Source of the DNA: Bugula neritina
Taxonomy: Eukaryota > Bryozoa > Gymnolaemata > Cheilostomatida > Bugulidae
DNA: 64,000 nt
Assembly (NCBI GenBank): GCA_964035545.1
Contig: OZ037767.1
Coordinates: forward strand, 18,919,759-18,983,758
Reading direction: 5' to 3'
Shown here piece by piece: positions 1-12,677 of this stretch. Below the pieces are notes generated by a model. That model saw only the letters and a program-made list of their open reading frames with translations, ran no database searches and was not told the DNA's origin. The position numbers and the translations under genes were made by a program. Every line of letters begins with the position of its first letter. Within the stretch, counting starts at the first letter, position 1.

Positions 1-142
1 ATTATATCACTAGGCATTTTATACAAAGCACTAAACTGTATGTTGAGTTAATCATATAATGAAGGTCAAAAATTGGAAGCTTCAATTAACTAAAACGTTT
101 GGCAACATCAACACGAAGTTTACTGTAAATATAACAACTTAC

Positions 143-3100
143 TTGTAAAGTCTCGGAAATCTAGTCTTAATTTCACAGAAGCCTAGTCCCTGCCTGGTTT
201 CTATGAACTTCTGTATGTACACACTTACGAGTCTCCTCCAAGGGTTCCGCACCAGAGCAAAGGAAAAGTAGCTAAGAAATTCTTTCGTGTTTCCAACAGC
301 GATCCTGTTGCCTCTTACTAAATACCTGAAATATTTTATTGAAACTGGTATGACTACTAAACTTATTTTGAATATATAAAATACATAGTATATCTGTTAA
401 AATAGAAATAGGCTACATGTCTTTCTCTGTTTCATTTTACATATATTTCATTATTTCAGATACAATGGTGTTATAGAAACAACGCAGTACTATTTTTATA
501 TTTTTAGTGTAGTAATAAGTTATGAAATCAAATGGTTGTTTTATGTGTAATATTCTATAATAATTTTACTTTTGTAATTAAAAAGTGCATCAAATTATTC
601 TTGTGGTATGCAAAAAGCCTTCTAGTAATCTAAATAAAAAAATGTTTTTATCAATTAAACTTTAGATATATTTTAAAAAACCATTAAGCAGACGAATTCA
701 ATGCAATCAATGACCATTACATAATTACTATAGCTCTTCCCTATGTACCCAAGACTTCTAGCATATATACTCAGAACTTTTAGATGTAACTAGCTACAAG
801 TGTGCTTTAAGAAATGCACGTAGTTGTGGTTTGTCTTTCTAATATCTATAGACATATTGTTAGGCAATGGAAAGAGATTATATTGTAGAGATTAGAGTGT
901 TTTAACATATTAAGTAACAGTGAATTGTGATTTACAGGCTCTAAAATGAGGAAACCTATCATATTTAGATTCTTCATTTTTAAGTCTAACATTAGTTGAC
1001 AAACAAGTTCGATCGTGCAAACACAATTGCATTGTTTTTAGAGATCCTAGAAAATGCATTTGTTAGATAGTCTTTTAAATTAAAGTAAAACTAAAGGGTT
1101 TGCAAAACACTTGAAAAGTCACTTTGAGTTTTATGTCTAACATTTTCTAATATTTTGTGATAACCAGTTATATAATAGTAATATAATATAACAGCATTTG
1201 ACTACTCCTCCTAGTAAGACAATCTAGGATAGTAATTGTTGCAGCTGCATGGTCCCATGTAGTGCATTGGACCAACTCAATGTAATGTAAGATCTGTCAT
1301 CCAGTCATAAAAATCTCTCTCACAAAAACTCCATAACCTATACGTATAGCTTATAACGACATTTTTTGATGTGTGGCATATATTGGTAAAACTGGCAACA
1401 CTCTTAGTTGACAAAAGCAACTCACCGGGGCACCATATTGTGTGGTTTTAGGTTTTTTATGTTGGAGCAAGGAGGGCCCCTGAACCAACACAGAAGTCTA
1501 AGAATGTTGGTGCTTCCAGCCTTGAGTATTGGACAGAAGAGGACATGTTTGTGTGTAGAGATCAAAGATCTGTGACCGGCTGTCACTCCGAGTATGTACT
1601 CCTTGACATCAGGTCTTTTGCAAGTCTGAAATACACAACTTAACCAATCATCTGCTTTGTTACACTTAGTCTACCAATCATATGCTCTGTTACAATTAGT
1701 TTACTAATCACATACAAACTTTTAATTAATAACTCAACTGATACAAGTTTAAGCAATGTTACTTCACCAATCATTTGCGCTGTTTGTAACCGTTTGTAAC
1801 TCTTATTTAGCTTAGGTTTTTGTTTGAGATATATGGTCTGTTTTACTCTCACAAGAGTAAATGAATATTTGCTAGAGCTCATATCATTTTTGTAATTTTA
1901 TTATTCAAATAAGAAACAATACCGTCTGTAGCCGAAGAGCCTATAACCTGAAATTACCTGTATGGGTTTTGAAAAGCGCTGAATAGTAAAACACTTTTTT
2001 ATGAAAGCAATTTTGTTGGAAATACCAGAAAACATAATCAAAATAATATATTTACTAGTTGAAAAAGTGAGATTTTAGTAAAGTAAAGTAACATGCAAGT
2101 CATGAATCCATGTTTGTACATAACAAGACTATTTTTGACTCCATCAAATAACAACATGGAAAATGTGAGAGAAAGAAAAGTCAAAGTTTAATATCAAGCA
2201 TTTGCAGCAAAGTGTGTAGCTTTTTAATGCAAAGCAAAGGATTACCATAAAGGCTTTGTTGTGAAATTACGAGATGATAAAATAGAGATTTCCTGTTCAA
2301 CTATTGCAATAGAAGAAGACTATAAACTATAAAGTATCAGATACACATGGAATAGCAATAAAGTTACAGCTCCTTCACTGTTTTAGTATTTTAATCTGCC
2401 ACGGCTACATAAAGATATATAAGTGACTCACCTCTCTAATTAACTGATGCCTTTCTACCTGCTGCCGAGCTACCAGACTGGCGTTGTAGGGCAGCTTATC
2501 TGAATCTCGAGTCAACCAACCCTGGTATGGCCTGCTTTTCATCTCTAAAAACAACATAGCATGAACTTCATGTGAAAGTAGAACTGGCTGTAAAGCTCGT
2601 AAAGGTAGTTATAAAAACGCTGACTGCTCGGCTCCTATTAAAGTGATTTGTGATGTCAGACAGTGCGCTCAGTCATGGTTACTGGTATGCTGATGTAGAA
2701 AATACATCAAACTCAAAAGTTGTAAATTTATACAATTAAGGAGAAGAAATTAGGTCCAATCATAAAAATATTCTATCAAGATGGTTCAGCAAAAACAAAG
2801 ATACCGCAGCTTCTTCCAACAACATTTAATGCAAGGCTGTAAATATTAAATCAAATTATATTATGCATGACAGCTGGCTGCTTCAAATCATAATGCATTT
2901 AAAATAATCGCTCATTAGTCGTAGTATAATTTCTAAACTACAGCCTTAATTTCATAGCTCTAAGCGCTTATAGAAAGTTAGTAACCATGGTGTAGATGAA
3001 AAGGCTTTCATAAGAATTTTGCTGATTATAAACAATTTAAGATGAATGCACTGTGACATAATATTTACCGATGCATAAGCCTTGTATATCTATATCTATA

Positions 3101-4648
3101 ATGCAACGTTCTTAGTTTTTACTATAGTAAAAAAAGCATATTTAAAGTGAGGTATTATATATTTAACTTTTTCACAAACTCAATGCATTGGTTATTAAAC
3201 ACGTAACATTTGGCGGAAATCTATAAGGCTTAATGTAGCTAATATCTGTAGCAATGTGCCACATGAATCAAAAGATTACGTTCAGAGTGATACGGTTGGA
3301 CTCTGTTGATTCAAGTTGATTTATATTCGTCACCAAGTTAGAGAAGCAAAGACAAAGTGAAGATGTAGTGTAGCAGGTGATTTATGGACCATTAGTCTAC
3401 ATTACTCAATGCTGCATATCAACTGTTAGAAACTATATGCTACTAAATAGTACCATATATTTCTACTAAATTGCATGGTTAAAGGATTTTTGTTTGTTTC
3501 TCATATAAATACAGGTGGAGCTTGAATGAATGGGATTGGTGACACAAACAATGTGCTTAGCTTGTGATATTTACAAAAGCAGAATGATATGCCATAGTTA
3601 GATATATACAGTAAGGAAATCACAAATTGTTTTTACAAACTTCATCTGTTTATATCCAGTCATTCTAATGTATAATATATTCTAATAAACAGTACAGAAC
3701 TGATAAATCCTAAAAAGGTTTATTTAGAGAAGGAGAAGTAGTTACTTTACCCTCTAATGTAAGTATCCTAGAGGAAGCTCTCTCCCCTACAGCATTGTCT
3801 ATTAAAGAATCTGCAGTTGTAAGGACTTGTGTGTTGCTATAGTCACCTCTCTTTGAGATGACCTCTCTAACTGGTTTGTGGGAATTACTTGCTGAAGTTT
3901 TTAGATTGTCTTGTTGTCTACCAAAATTATCTTTTTCTATTGCTATACTATCACCTCTGCAACCAAAATATCAGCTACATTCTATGAATCGTAACTTAAT
4001 AAATTTGTGTGTATATTTAGTACACAGATATAGTAATCTGCTGTACACAAATTTCATATAACTTCTTTTGTGTACAGCAGCTATTTCAAGTTTTGTTCTT
4101 TAATTAGAACAGCTTAGAAAACCATGGTTGACTTTGCTTTATTGACGAGATTCGAAATTTGGTTTTTGCTACTTTACTTTTCAAATATGAAAGCACAGAA
4201 ATTAATAATATTTATTGCCAGCTATTATACCACGCTGTTTAAAATGTCAAACATAAAATATGTTTAAGTTTTTCTGCCATGTGTGCTTTTGCCAACATGC
4301 TGAAAAGAATATGGGGAAATTTCATAGACTCGTTGTAGGTAAGAAAAGTTATGCTAAAGTGTAGTCACATTCTGCCATATGATGCTCAGCAACAACTCAA
4401 GTGAATATTTGTAAGATGTAGCAGCAACCAGGAGAAAGAGAAAGTTCTAACTGCAGAAGTAGATTACTTTAAGAAAAGTTTTAGGATACAATATCAAAAC
4501 TAAAAAAACTAACTGATCAAGTAAAATCTTAAATATTGGTGACAAAAACTTACCTAGATTTAATATTTTTAGAGGACAATGAAAGCAATAATAGGGAGAT
4601 AATCCCAACTGCTGCCACTATTGAAACTCCCTGTTTGGCAAGAGCCAT
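143..4648 (-). CDS. Carbohydrate sulfotransferase, type II Golgi membrane protein (5 exons; 3' end beyond window)
   Basis: Exons joined by matching GT-AG phases: 4648-4554, 3956-3751, 2544-2432, 1625-1426 and 325-143; the last donor leads off the left edge. The start at 4648 gives a short cytoplasmic stretch (MALAKQG) followed by one hydrophobic segment of about 18 residues, a signal anchor. A hydrophilic Ser/Asn-rich stem with little conservation follows (exons 2-3). Exon 4 holds VLFCPILKAGSTNILRLL, the usual 5'-phosphosulfate-binding loop, and exon 5 holds FALVRNPWRRLVSVY, the 3'-phosphate-binding motif (RxPxxRLxS.Y). Both are hallmarks of the Sulfotransfer_2 family, which moves sulfate from PAPS onto glycosaminoglycan or HNK-1-type glycans in the Golgi lumen. 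The exact acceptor sugar cannot be told, because the C-terminal part is missing. None of its introns shows a junction array, unlike those of most other genes here. Family assignment is firm; subfamily is open. Confidence 0.85.
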
Positions 4649-5465
4649 CTTGTTTTTCACGGCAGACCGTAACTTGATGTCTATTTGTATCTCCTATGGA
4701 GAAGTTGCTAAAAGTTTGTATATTGCCATATGCAAGGAATACCGTGATAGTTTCCCTTGGTGGCTAGCTTAGACCTAACTGAATTTCAGCTGTTACCTAC
4801 CAATACATACAAAACTTATTCTTTTAATGACGATCCATCAACATAGGCTTTACTGACTAATCTTTAATAATGTCGGTGAGGAGCAGTCAACCTTGACACT
4901 GGTATGGTGCTGCACCAGTCTACACTCAAATACATATCTTAATCCGGTTGCATTACTCAATCGGAGCTGTAATTCACATATGGTCATATGCTGGTTTGTA
5001 GAACAGTAATATGCTGGGTACCTTCATGCCACCAATGTTACCTTAAATATTAAATTTTGTCTTCAAAAACCGTTTGTTAATCTTTTTTTTCATATGAAAC
5101 AGAATAGTAATTTATGCTGCAGTTTTGTATAGATGTTACATCTCAAGTGTTGAGTAGTTTAATTCATGCAGGAGAGCTATTGGGTACAAAAACTTATACC
5201 TTATTTATATGAACTAGTTTTAAGATACACGCAGACTTTAAAATAATTACCATTAGATACTACACTGCATTTGCCTTTGCACTGCAAGTAAATTGTTTTA
5301 GCTAAGACTGGTTTTGCTGAGTAAATCAGAGAGAGGAAATATATTGAGGATTAGCCAGTAATCTGTCTTTACTAATCTCACATAATGGCACTTCAGCTGA
5401 TGAGAATACATTGGCCATAAATCATAGGATTAGATATTGCTAATCACCAGCCAGTGACTGTAATG
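4649..5465. other. Intergenic stretch upstream of the sulfotransferase
   Basis: AT-rich sequence containing the presumed promoter and 5' leader of the leftward sulfotransferase gene. I see no coding exon, RNA gene or clear repeat in it. Confidence 0.5.
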
Positions 5466-5609
5466 TTTATTGTGTGGTATAGTACAGAGTAGAGTAGTAT
5501 ATAAAATAGTATATAGTATAGTATAATATATGGCATAGTATAGCACATAGTATAGACAGTACAGTATAGTATAACATAGTATAGTATAGTGAGTTATAGT
5601 GTAGTATAG
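5466..5609. repeat. Degenerate TATAG pentanucleotide array (left block)
   Basis: Tandem TATAG/AGTAT units with many single-base changes. The matching block at 6891-7080 lies across a 1.3-kb inverted-repeat element, which suggests one original array split by an insertion. Confidence 0.8.
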
Positions 5610-6890
5610 TAGGGGTAACAGGGGGGAGGGCACAACGGTCATAGGGGTACAAAAAGCCGGCCAAATTGTGAGAGAACTTATTGACTTAAAATTGTGATTT
5701 TTTTTTCATAAAAAGGTATTGACATAAGTATTCAGTCATTGTAGTTTCAACACTTGTGCAGCATACGTGTTGAAAAGGCGAGACAAAAACTGTTTTTATC
5801 TACTTTTTGTAAATTTTTTAAGATGTCGTTGAAGCTTTATAACTTTTTACACTCAAAGGCAACAAGCCTAGATTTTACTGATATTGTTGCTATTGCTTGT
5901 CTCTACATTGCTTAACTAGTATAACAGCAAACTCTAAAATAAATTTTCCTTGAGGCACATTTATGTTTAATTTGACCATCCGGGGCACAATGGGCCACCT
6001 GATTATTGTACCCTGATCACTGGTTTTTGTTTGTTTGCCCAAAAAGTTGGTTGAAATGTTGCTAAAAACTATATATATAGCCATTTCTGATCTTTTTGTA
6101 ACATATCAAAGACATCATGGTAAGACTACAAAACTACAAGGTGAAGCTCCCCTAATATATACATCTGGTGAGGTTAAAGCTTTGCTATTTTATACATAAT
6201 ACAAAACACTCTGCTGTTGCTACTTAAGTAGATAGTCACGATAATCATTATGCATTATATCATTGAGGGAATATACATGCATTTGACTAAAATAAATTGT
6301 AATTTACTCATTTGCTCCCCCCTCTCCCTTCCGTACCCCAGCCACAAACCGAAGCCATGCACCTTAGCTACAGTTCATAGAAAAAAGTCCACTCGGAATT
6401 TTGTAGTACATGTTACTAAAGTCTTTTTTCTGATAAAAGTTCCTCTGAAGTGTAAATAAAAAATATTTTTAGTTTGAAACAGTAATGATAATGGCACCGT
6501 AGAACTGAGTGATGTGCGTTTGATTTTGCCTTCCTCTGCTATCCGTGGCGGCACAAACTGTACAGCTAAAACATGAATTTTGCTTTGGATCTGAAAGAAT
6601 ATTTTTTATTTATTTATAATATTAAATAAATAAAGATCAGATGCAACAGATGCAAAGTTTCAATATAGTTGTTGTGTCCCACCCAGTGGCACAATGGGCC
6701 GATTTTTTCGTTACGAAAATTTCATTATTCTGAAAGCTGTGAGAGAGATAGAAACAGCAAACTGATACCTGTAATAGACAACAAATGCAGCATTAAGACT
6801 AGAGATTATTGAACAAGTAACTTGAAAAACAGACGAATGAGAGCAAAAAATGCAAAATTCGGCCCGTTGTGCCCCCCCCCCTTACCCCTA
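5610..6890. mobile_element. 1.3-kb inverted-repeat element (MITE-like) inside a TATAG array
   Basis: The left end (5610-5640: TAGGGGTAACAGGGG, then AGGGCACAACGG) matches the reverse complement of the right end (6860-6890: CCGTTGTGCC, C tract, TTACCCCTA) over about 30 bases. Both ends abut TATAG array sequence. Further copies of GGCACAATGGGCC sit inside near 5985 and 6672. There is no long open frame, so it is non-autonomous. The superfamily is not identified; the target duplication is masked by the array. Confidence 0.65.
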
Positions 6891-7080
6891 TAGCATAACA
6901 TATTATTGTATAGTATAGTTGGAGCAGTATATAGTAAAGTATAGTGTAGTATAATAATATAGTATAGTACAGTATAGAGTAGGATATATAGTATAATGTA
7001 CAGTACATTACAGTATAGTGTAGTACCTACTGTATAACATATTAGTATGATTTAGTGTAGTATAGTATAGTGTAGCGTGG
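6891..7080. repeat. Degenerate TATAG array (right block)
   Basis: Continuation of the pentanucleotide array seen at 5466-5609 (TATAGTATAG with substitutions), on the far side of the inverted-repeat element. Confidence 0.75.
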
Positions 7081-8094
7081 TACTCAATTGGGCAAATACT
7101 TGGTGACGTTTTAAAGGTGATGATTGCACAATAACATTTTTAACCGTCATGAAATTTTTGCATCCAGCAGGAAAATTACTATAGTTGTTGTTTATCTCAG
7201 GTGTACTTGTATTTCTACTTAATGTATAGAACCTTTGGTATTGCAGAGAGAGGATAATTTCCAATTCTTCTGTCAACTGCTTATATTGTGTTCTTAAGGT
7301 CACCAACCAGTTGTAATATTTCAAGTGTTACACTGAGCTTGTTGAAAATAGCTTTAGTGAAGCTAATTACCATGTAAAATATAAGATAACCATGAAGTAT
7401 GCTGCAACTTTGATAAAATAAAATAAATAAAAACTTTACAAAGAGGCCAATGTTAGGGAATTAACTAGAACAAGCACACCAGTTCCAACCTAATAGGTTT
7501 ACTCACTGAAACATGTAAAGTCACCATTCAAGATGAGATTGTTAACTTGAGAATGCATTATCTATAATATAATTCTAATTAACAAAACTCTGAATTTTTG
7601 TGTGCTGCTACAACTAGCAAATTCCTGTTACTTTTTCAAAGCTAAACAAGCTTAACAGTAACTGAAAGTGGTTAGCTTTGTTGGCGTTAGATGATACGTG
7701 TCATATAAAATAGTGTATGCTCCATTTGGTAACAAACTGAATGTATTTAGCGTGCTGAGTAGCCTGTATAATATAAACTTCACGTAATAGAGGCACAATC
7801 ATAATTTTTTTTATTTTAATAACAGCCTGAAGTTGGCAGCACAGAATGTATGGTTCTGTTAAAAAAGAAACACGATTGGTATAAAAATAATTTTTTACAA
7901 ATTTACTGCACATAAATTCCCAATTGCTAAATTTAGCAAATAACAGGAATTATTGGCTCTCATGTAAGTTCACATTGATATCTTCATTTCAAATGCAAAC
8001 TCATTAACCTCGGCTTTAATCAGTATAACATTTAATGCATTGTGTGCATCTGCAACGCCACAGCTACTCAACTATATTTCTTTCCTTCCGAGAT
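7081..8094. other. 3' flank of the release-factor gene
   Basis: AT-rich. On the minus strand an AATAAA lies at 7815-7810, about 280 bases beyond the release-factor stop codon, and is a plausible poly(A) signal. A 90-codon minus-strand frame (7324-7052) reads through part of this stretch but resembles no family I know and ends in the TATAG array. Confidence 0.4.
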
Positions 8095-11000
8095 TCAAGA
8101 TGGTCGATTCTGTAGTTGAAGCTCACTCAGCCACTGAAGCAGTCGGTCGTGTTTGTCCAATTCTGCCAACTTATACAGGAAGTCTACGAGCACCGAGTCC
8201 CCCGCCAGCAGTGAAGAAACCCCTGCTAAGGTGACCTTGACCCTGTGATCAGTGACCCTGTCTTGCGGATAGTTGTACGTGCGAATCTTCTCATTCCTGT
8301 TAGCCCCGCCTATCTGCAGACGTCTCATGTGACTCGTGTTAGCCTGCTGTTCGCTCAACTGCTTCCCGTATAATCGTGATTTCAACTCTTCTAAGGCTAG
8401 CTTTTTGTTTTTAATTTGAGAACGATCTTGTTGGCACTCTACAACCGTCCCTGAAACAACAGATAAACCCTCCATAGAGAAACTGAGCTAAAACAATGCA
8501 TCTATTCACATATACAAAAAAAAAGAAACATAAAATTTTTTTTAGCAAATTATATCTGAGCCGACAACTCTAAGGGCCAATAATTTTTAAATGCTAAAAG
8601 TTCATTGCTTGATGATAACTTCCATTGACAAAATGTTGAGCCAGAAATCTGTACTAAACATCATACTAATACAACTAACCTGTGTTACGTGTCACTTAAC
8701 GTGACTACTAGACACTCACCTGTGTTATGTGTCACTTATACATTACTACTAGACACTCACCTGTGTTATGTTTCACTTATACATGACTACTAGACACTCA
8801 CCTGTGTTATGTGTCACTTATACTAGACACTCACCTGTGTTATGTGTCACTTATACTAGACACTAACCTGTGTTATGTGTCACTTATACATGACTACTAG
8901 ACACTCACCTGTGTTATGTGTCACTTATACATGACACTCACCTGTGTTATGTGTCACTTATACTAGACACTAACCTGTGTTATGTGTCACTTATACTAGA
9001 CACTAACCTGTGTTATGTGTCACTTATACAGATGACTAACCTGTTGGTAGATGAGTGATTCTCACAGCTGAGTCAGTTGTATTCACACTTTGACCTCCAC
9101 CACCACGAGACCTGAATACGTCAATCTATAGGAAAATAGAGATATTTTAATGCAAGAACAAAGAAGGACGACCTCTTTAGAACAATTAAAAATAGTGCAT
9201 CTATGCAGGCAAAAGTGAGTAAGAGCTGTGAGTAAGAGCTTGAATCAATAATGAAAGGGTCCAATTAGAGATTTAGAGAAATCTAGTTAAGCTTTATATA
9301 CTATATTTATATGTACCTAGAGGGAGCAGCCGTGGTCTAGGCGTTAGAACACTGGCTTAGTAAACACGAAGTCATGGGTTCGAAACCCAACAAAGGCCAT
9401 TGGTGATGTTAGGAAGAGCATCCAGTCATAAGTGCTCCAGGAACACATATGAATAAGTCCTTAGCCCGATTTAACAAAGAAAAAACTATTTCCATCAGGG
9501 GTTTCTTATAGGGATGGCGACTATAAACTTATGTGAGTTTTATTTACATTTAACTGGCTTCAAAACGAAATAGCAGTGTGAAATATTTAACACAACACTA
9601 GCTGGATCCCCTACAACAGCTAGTAGCAGAAACAAAAGCATTATGAGCTGATAGAGTATAAGCAGAACGTCATGACTTAAGGGCTAATCATTACATAGAA
9701 TAGTAACAGAACCTTGAGATCTTTCTTGTCAATTTCAATATGAATATTCTGTGGCTTGGGGAGGACAACCACTACAGAAGTGCTGGTGTGCATTCTTCCG
9801 GATCTTTCTGTGGCTGGAACTCTCTGCACACGGTGAATACCACCTGGAACAAACAACTGAATACTTCAGTGTATGTGTGTGTGCTACAATGCTTACACTA
9901 CAATCATGCGTGTGCTACAGTGACTATATATTTTTAAAGCAAGATTTTATATTGTCCTCACCCAAACATGTCTCAATATAAAACTATCCATGATTATAGT
10001 GTTTAGACAAGAAAGATTTAAAAAGGAAATGACACAAAACACACAGCATAAAGTAAGTAAATTCACTCAAACCATCAAGCGCTGTAACAGTTCAGAACAA
10101 CCAACCAAATAAAAGACATACTCTCAAACTTGAGTAACTTGTAGGCCTGGTGACCAGAGATCTGGAGCTGCACTTTATTAATAGACTTGGAGGAAGAAGT
10201 TGACTCCATTTCCTGTAAGTGAGTCACGGAATATCTCCACCCCTGACTCATGCACAGCCTGCGAATGAATCACACTAAATGATATCATTAGATAGCATAG
10301 CAGACGACATGATGTCACAAGGTATAATCTCTTCAATCATATCAACTAATTTGAAAATGTTTGCATTGAATTTCTCATGATGAGTTAAATGTTAATAACT
10401 CTAAAACCTGAACTTGTTCATTAAAAAGTCTTAATTCTAGCAACAATATCTTCATTTAATTAACAATTTACTACCCAAAAAGGTCAATTAAATCAACATT
10501 GAACAGTTTCAATTACAGCTTAACATACGTACTTTATTGACGGCAAGATTTGAAAAGGCTGTATAGTATTCAACTAATTTAAATGAATAAAAGTCCAAAA
10601 AACTCACACTATAACTAGAATTATCATAATATATATTTAACAGTATATCCTGGAAGTCATAAATGAAGACTTGTCAATCCTTGCCTTCTTCCCAGCATAG
10701 AAACTGGACCTCTCAACTAACCTTTCATACATACAGTAGAGGTCATAAGTGAAGAGCCCCGCTTCAACCCCGCCCACACCGGCATGAACTTCCAACAGAA
10801 CATCCGTCACCTCATCTGAAATTATCATAACCACAACTACACTGTGATTCTACCGCAGGGCCTTTACATGATATATAGTACATCTTATAAATTTGTCTCT
10901 GGTTGTTTAAAAAGCATCTCTATCTACACTTCACCTGCAAGAGACTTAGTTTTAAAGTGAAAACCAACACCAACTAGTATTTCAAAACACATTGAGCAAT

Positions 11001-12677
11001 TTAAAAACTACAACTTTTTGAAAATCTGTTGAACTCTAATTCTCAAAACTGCTAAGAAAGAATGTTGGTAAAAAAGTGAGGTTATTTAGCAGGGGACAGA
11101 ACTACCAACTTTACTGAGCCGAGAGTAATGAAAATTAGTTGAAAAGATCATTGCTTTAGTCATGTGACTTTACGACTATTTCTAACCAATTTTAAATAGA
11201 AAGTTTAAACGAGTAATCCACAACTACTACATATATGCATTACCAGCTGATGAGCAACAAAATGCTAGAGTTGTTTCTCCATCTGTCACAATGAAGCTGA
11301 GATGTTTCCAGAGCTGGCACACGGTAACATATGACCCACCTGTTTCCAGGGCTGGTACACAGTAACTAATGACTCATCTATCTCCAGGACTGGTACACAG
11401 TAACTGATGACTCATCTATCTCCAGGTCTGGCACACGGTAATTGATGACCCACCTGTTTCCAGGGTTAGTACACAGTAACCGATGACTCATCTATCTCCA
11501 GGACTGGTACACAGTAACTGATGACTAATCTATCTTCAGGTCTGGTACACAGTAATTGATGACCCACCTGTTTCCAGGGCCGGTACACAGTAACTGATGA
11601 CTCATCTATCTCCAGGTCTGGTACACAGTAATTGATGACTCACCTGTTTTCAGGGCCGGTACACAGTAACTGATGACTCATCTATCTCCAGGTCTGGTAC
11701 ACAGTAATTGATGACTCACCTGTTTCCAGGTCTGGTACACAGTAATTGATGATGTCAGAGTACAATTGCTGCTGAGATTCTAGAAGAGTTTTCTTCTCGT
11801 CTCTCATCAGTTTCTTCATGCTATCATCTTCTTCCTTTTCCATCGCCAAATTGATCTCTTCGACATCACTCTCAGACTTCTTGACCTCTTCATACTGCAT
11901 TGAGAAAAAGAAATAATCTGCAAAACTCAATCAAGCGTGGTGATGCATTTACTTTGTAAATCGAAACATCAGCTCAAATATATATAATCTGGTTTCTGGG
12001 GCCTTTAAACTTTTGCTGGTAACCACTTTGCAAGGACTTTAAAACAGGATAACAATTGTATTATAGATGCATTTGCTAACTAGCTATTCCAATTGAAAAA
12101 TTTGATCCGTGCCATGTAATTGTGGTGAGAAGGTGCTCCTATTTGGCAGGTCGAAGCTTACAAAAAAACTTCAGAAGCTCTCTAGGAAGTCCATTTTAGT
12201 GAATAAATGAAGCTGAAATTTGATTCTGCTAAATTTCGCTTTGATATCAACATAGAATGACGGCACAGTACATCAAAACCAACCAGCTTTGCAGTTTCAG
12301 TTATCTGCAATAGTTTGCGTCTGCTGTTGCCATCCAGTTTAGAGGTCATTGCTTCAGAATTCAGTCTGTGATAGTCACTTAGCAAATCACTCAAATACTG
12401 CTTGAACTTTGAGTTCTCAGCAACTGAAGAGGTTGAGGAGTAAGTGGATACACACACAGCTGGCTTTAACAAACTTTGTGGAAATCTGAAACCAACACAT
12501 ACACAGATTTATGACTGTATGTACTGCAATCGATATTTATCCAGTCTAATATGTAATCTACATAGCTAACTTTAGGTGACAAAAAGTGTAGTTTAAAATA
12601 CATAAATACTTGATAAAAAGCTTGTAATATTAGGCCTACCTTGGTCTTTGACGGAATCGCGATAATATTTTATGCAT
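8095..12677 (-). CDS. MTRF1L: Mitochondrial translation release factor 1-like, complete, 8 exons
   Basis: Exons: 12677-12640, 12485-12272, 11894-11720, 10815-10722, 10258-10122, 9843-9713, 9125-9041 and 8450-8095. All phases agree, giving 1230 bases and 409 residues, close to the family length. The start gives an Arg-rich presequence ([19 protein letters not shown]) expected to target mitochondria. An N-terminal helical region follows, then [14 protein letters not shown] (domain 2 of class-I factors) and GIHRVQRVP. The catalytic loop [15 protein letters not shown] carries the GGQ tripeptide that triggers peptidyl-tRNA hydrolysis, and the C-terminal part includes [17 protein letters not shown]. 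It should terminate mitochondrial translation at UAA/UAG. MTRF1L and MTRF1 cannot be separated with certainty; the length and absence of insertions favour MTRF1L. Introns 3 and 7 begin with arrays that copy the splice donor. Confidence 0.93.
8687..9040. repeat. Minisatellite repeating the splice donor of release-factor exon 7
   Basis: Ten units of about 32-42 bases, each holding CAGGTGAGT or CAGGTTAGT on the minus strand. The array runs up to the authentic donor (ACAG|GTTAGT, exon end 9041) and fills more than half of the 590-base intron. Reading past the donor meets TAG at once. Confidence 0.9.
9321..9540 (+). mobile_element. tRNA-derived SINE, copy 1
   Basis: The head has an RNA polymerase III A box (TGGTCTAGGCG, 9333-9343) and B box (GGTTCGAAACC, 9377-9387). 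It is followed by a body shared with two other copies in the window (GATGTTAGGAAGAGCAT, AATAAGTCCTTAGCCC, ATCAGGGGTTTCT). It lies in release-factor intron 6. Confidence 0.85.
11306..11760. repeat. 38-bp minisatellite built from the end of release-factor exon 3 and its donor
   Basis: Twelve 38-base units. The unit nearest the gene body is the last 30 or so coding bases of exon 3 plus its donor (GAAACAG|GTGAGT on the minus strand, exon end 11720). Some units alternate as a 76-base dimer: those with CAGGTGAGT keep a donor, and those with TAGATGAGT have lost it. Confidence 0.92.

Noticed and set aside
7052-7324. Minus-strand 90-codon frame with a reasonable protein look
   Set aside because: No family resemblance, no splice or poly(A) context, and the end is TATAG-array sequence.
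8687-9040. CRISPR-like array with regular direct repeats
   Set aside because: The organism is an intron-bearing eukaryote; repeats and spacers are not distinct, and units are minisatellite copies of a splice donor.
9321-9395. A functional tRNA gene
   Set aside because: The boxes are present but the arms do not pair properly, no clean 3' end exists, and the same head recurs with a shared body in other copies, so it is a SINE.
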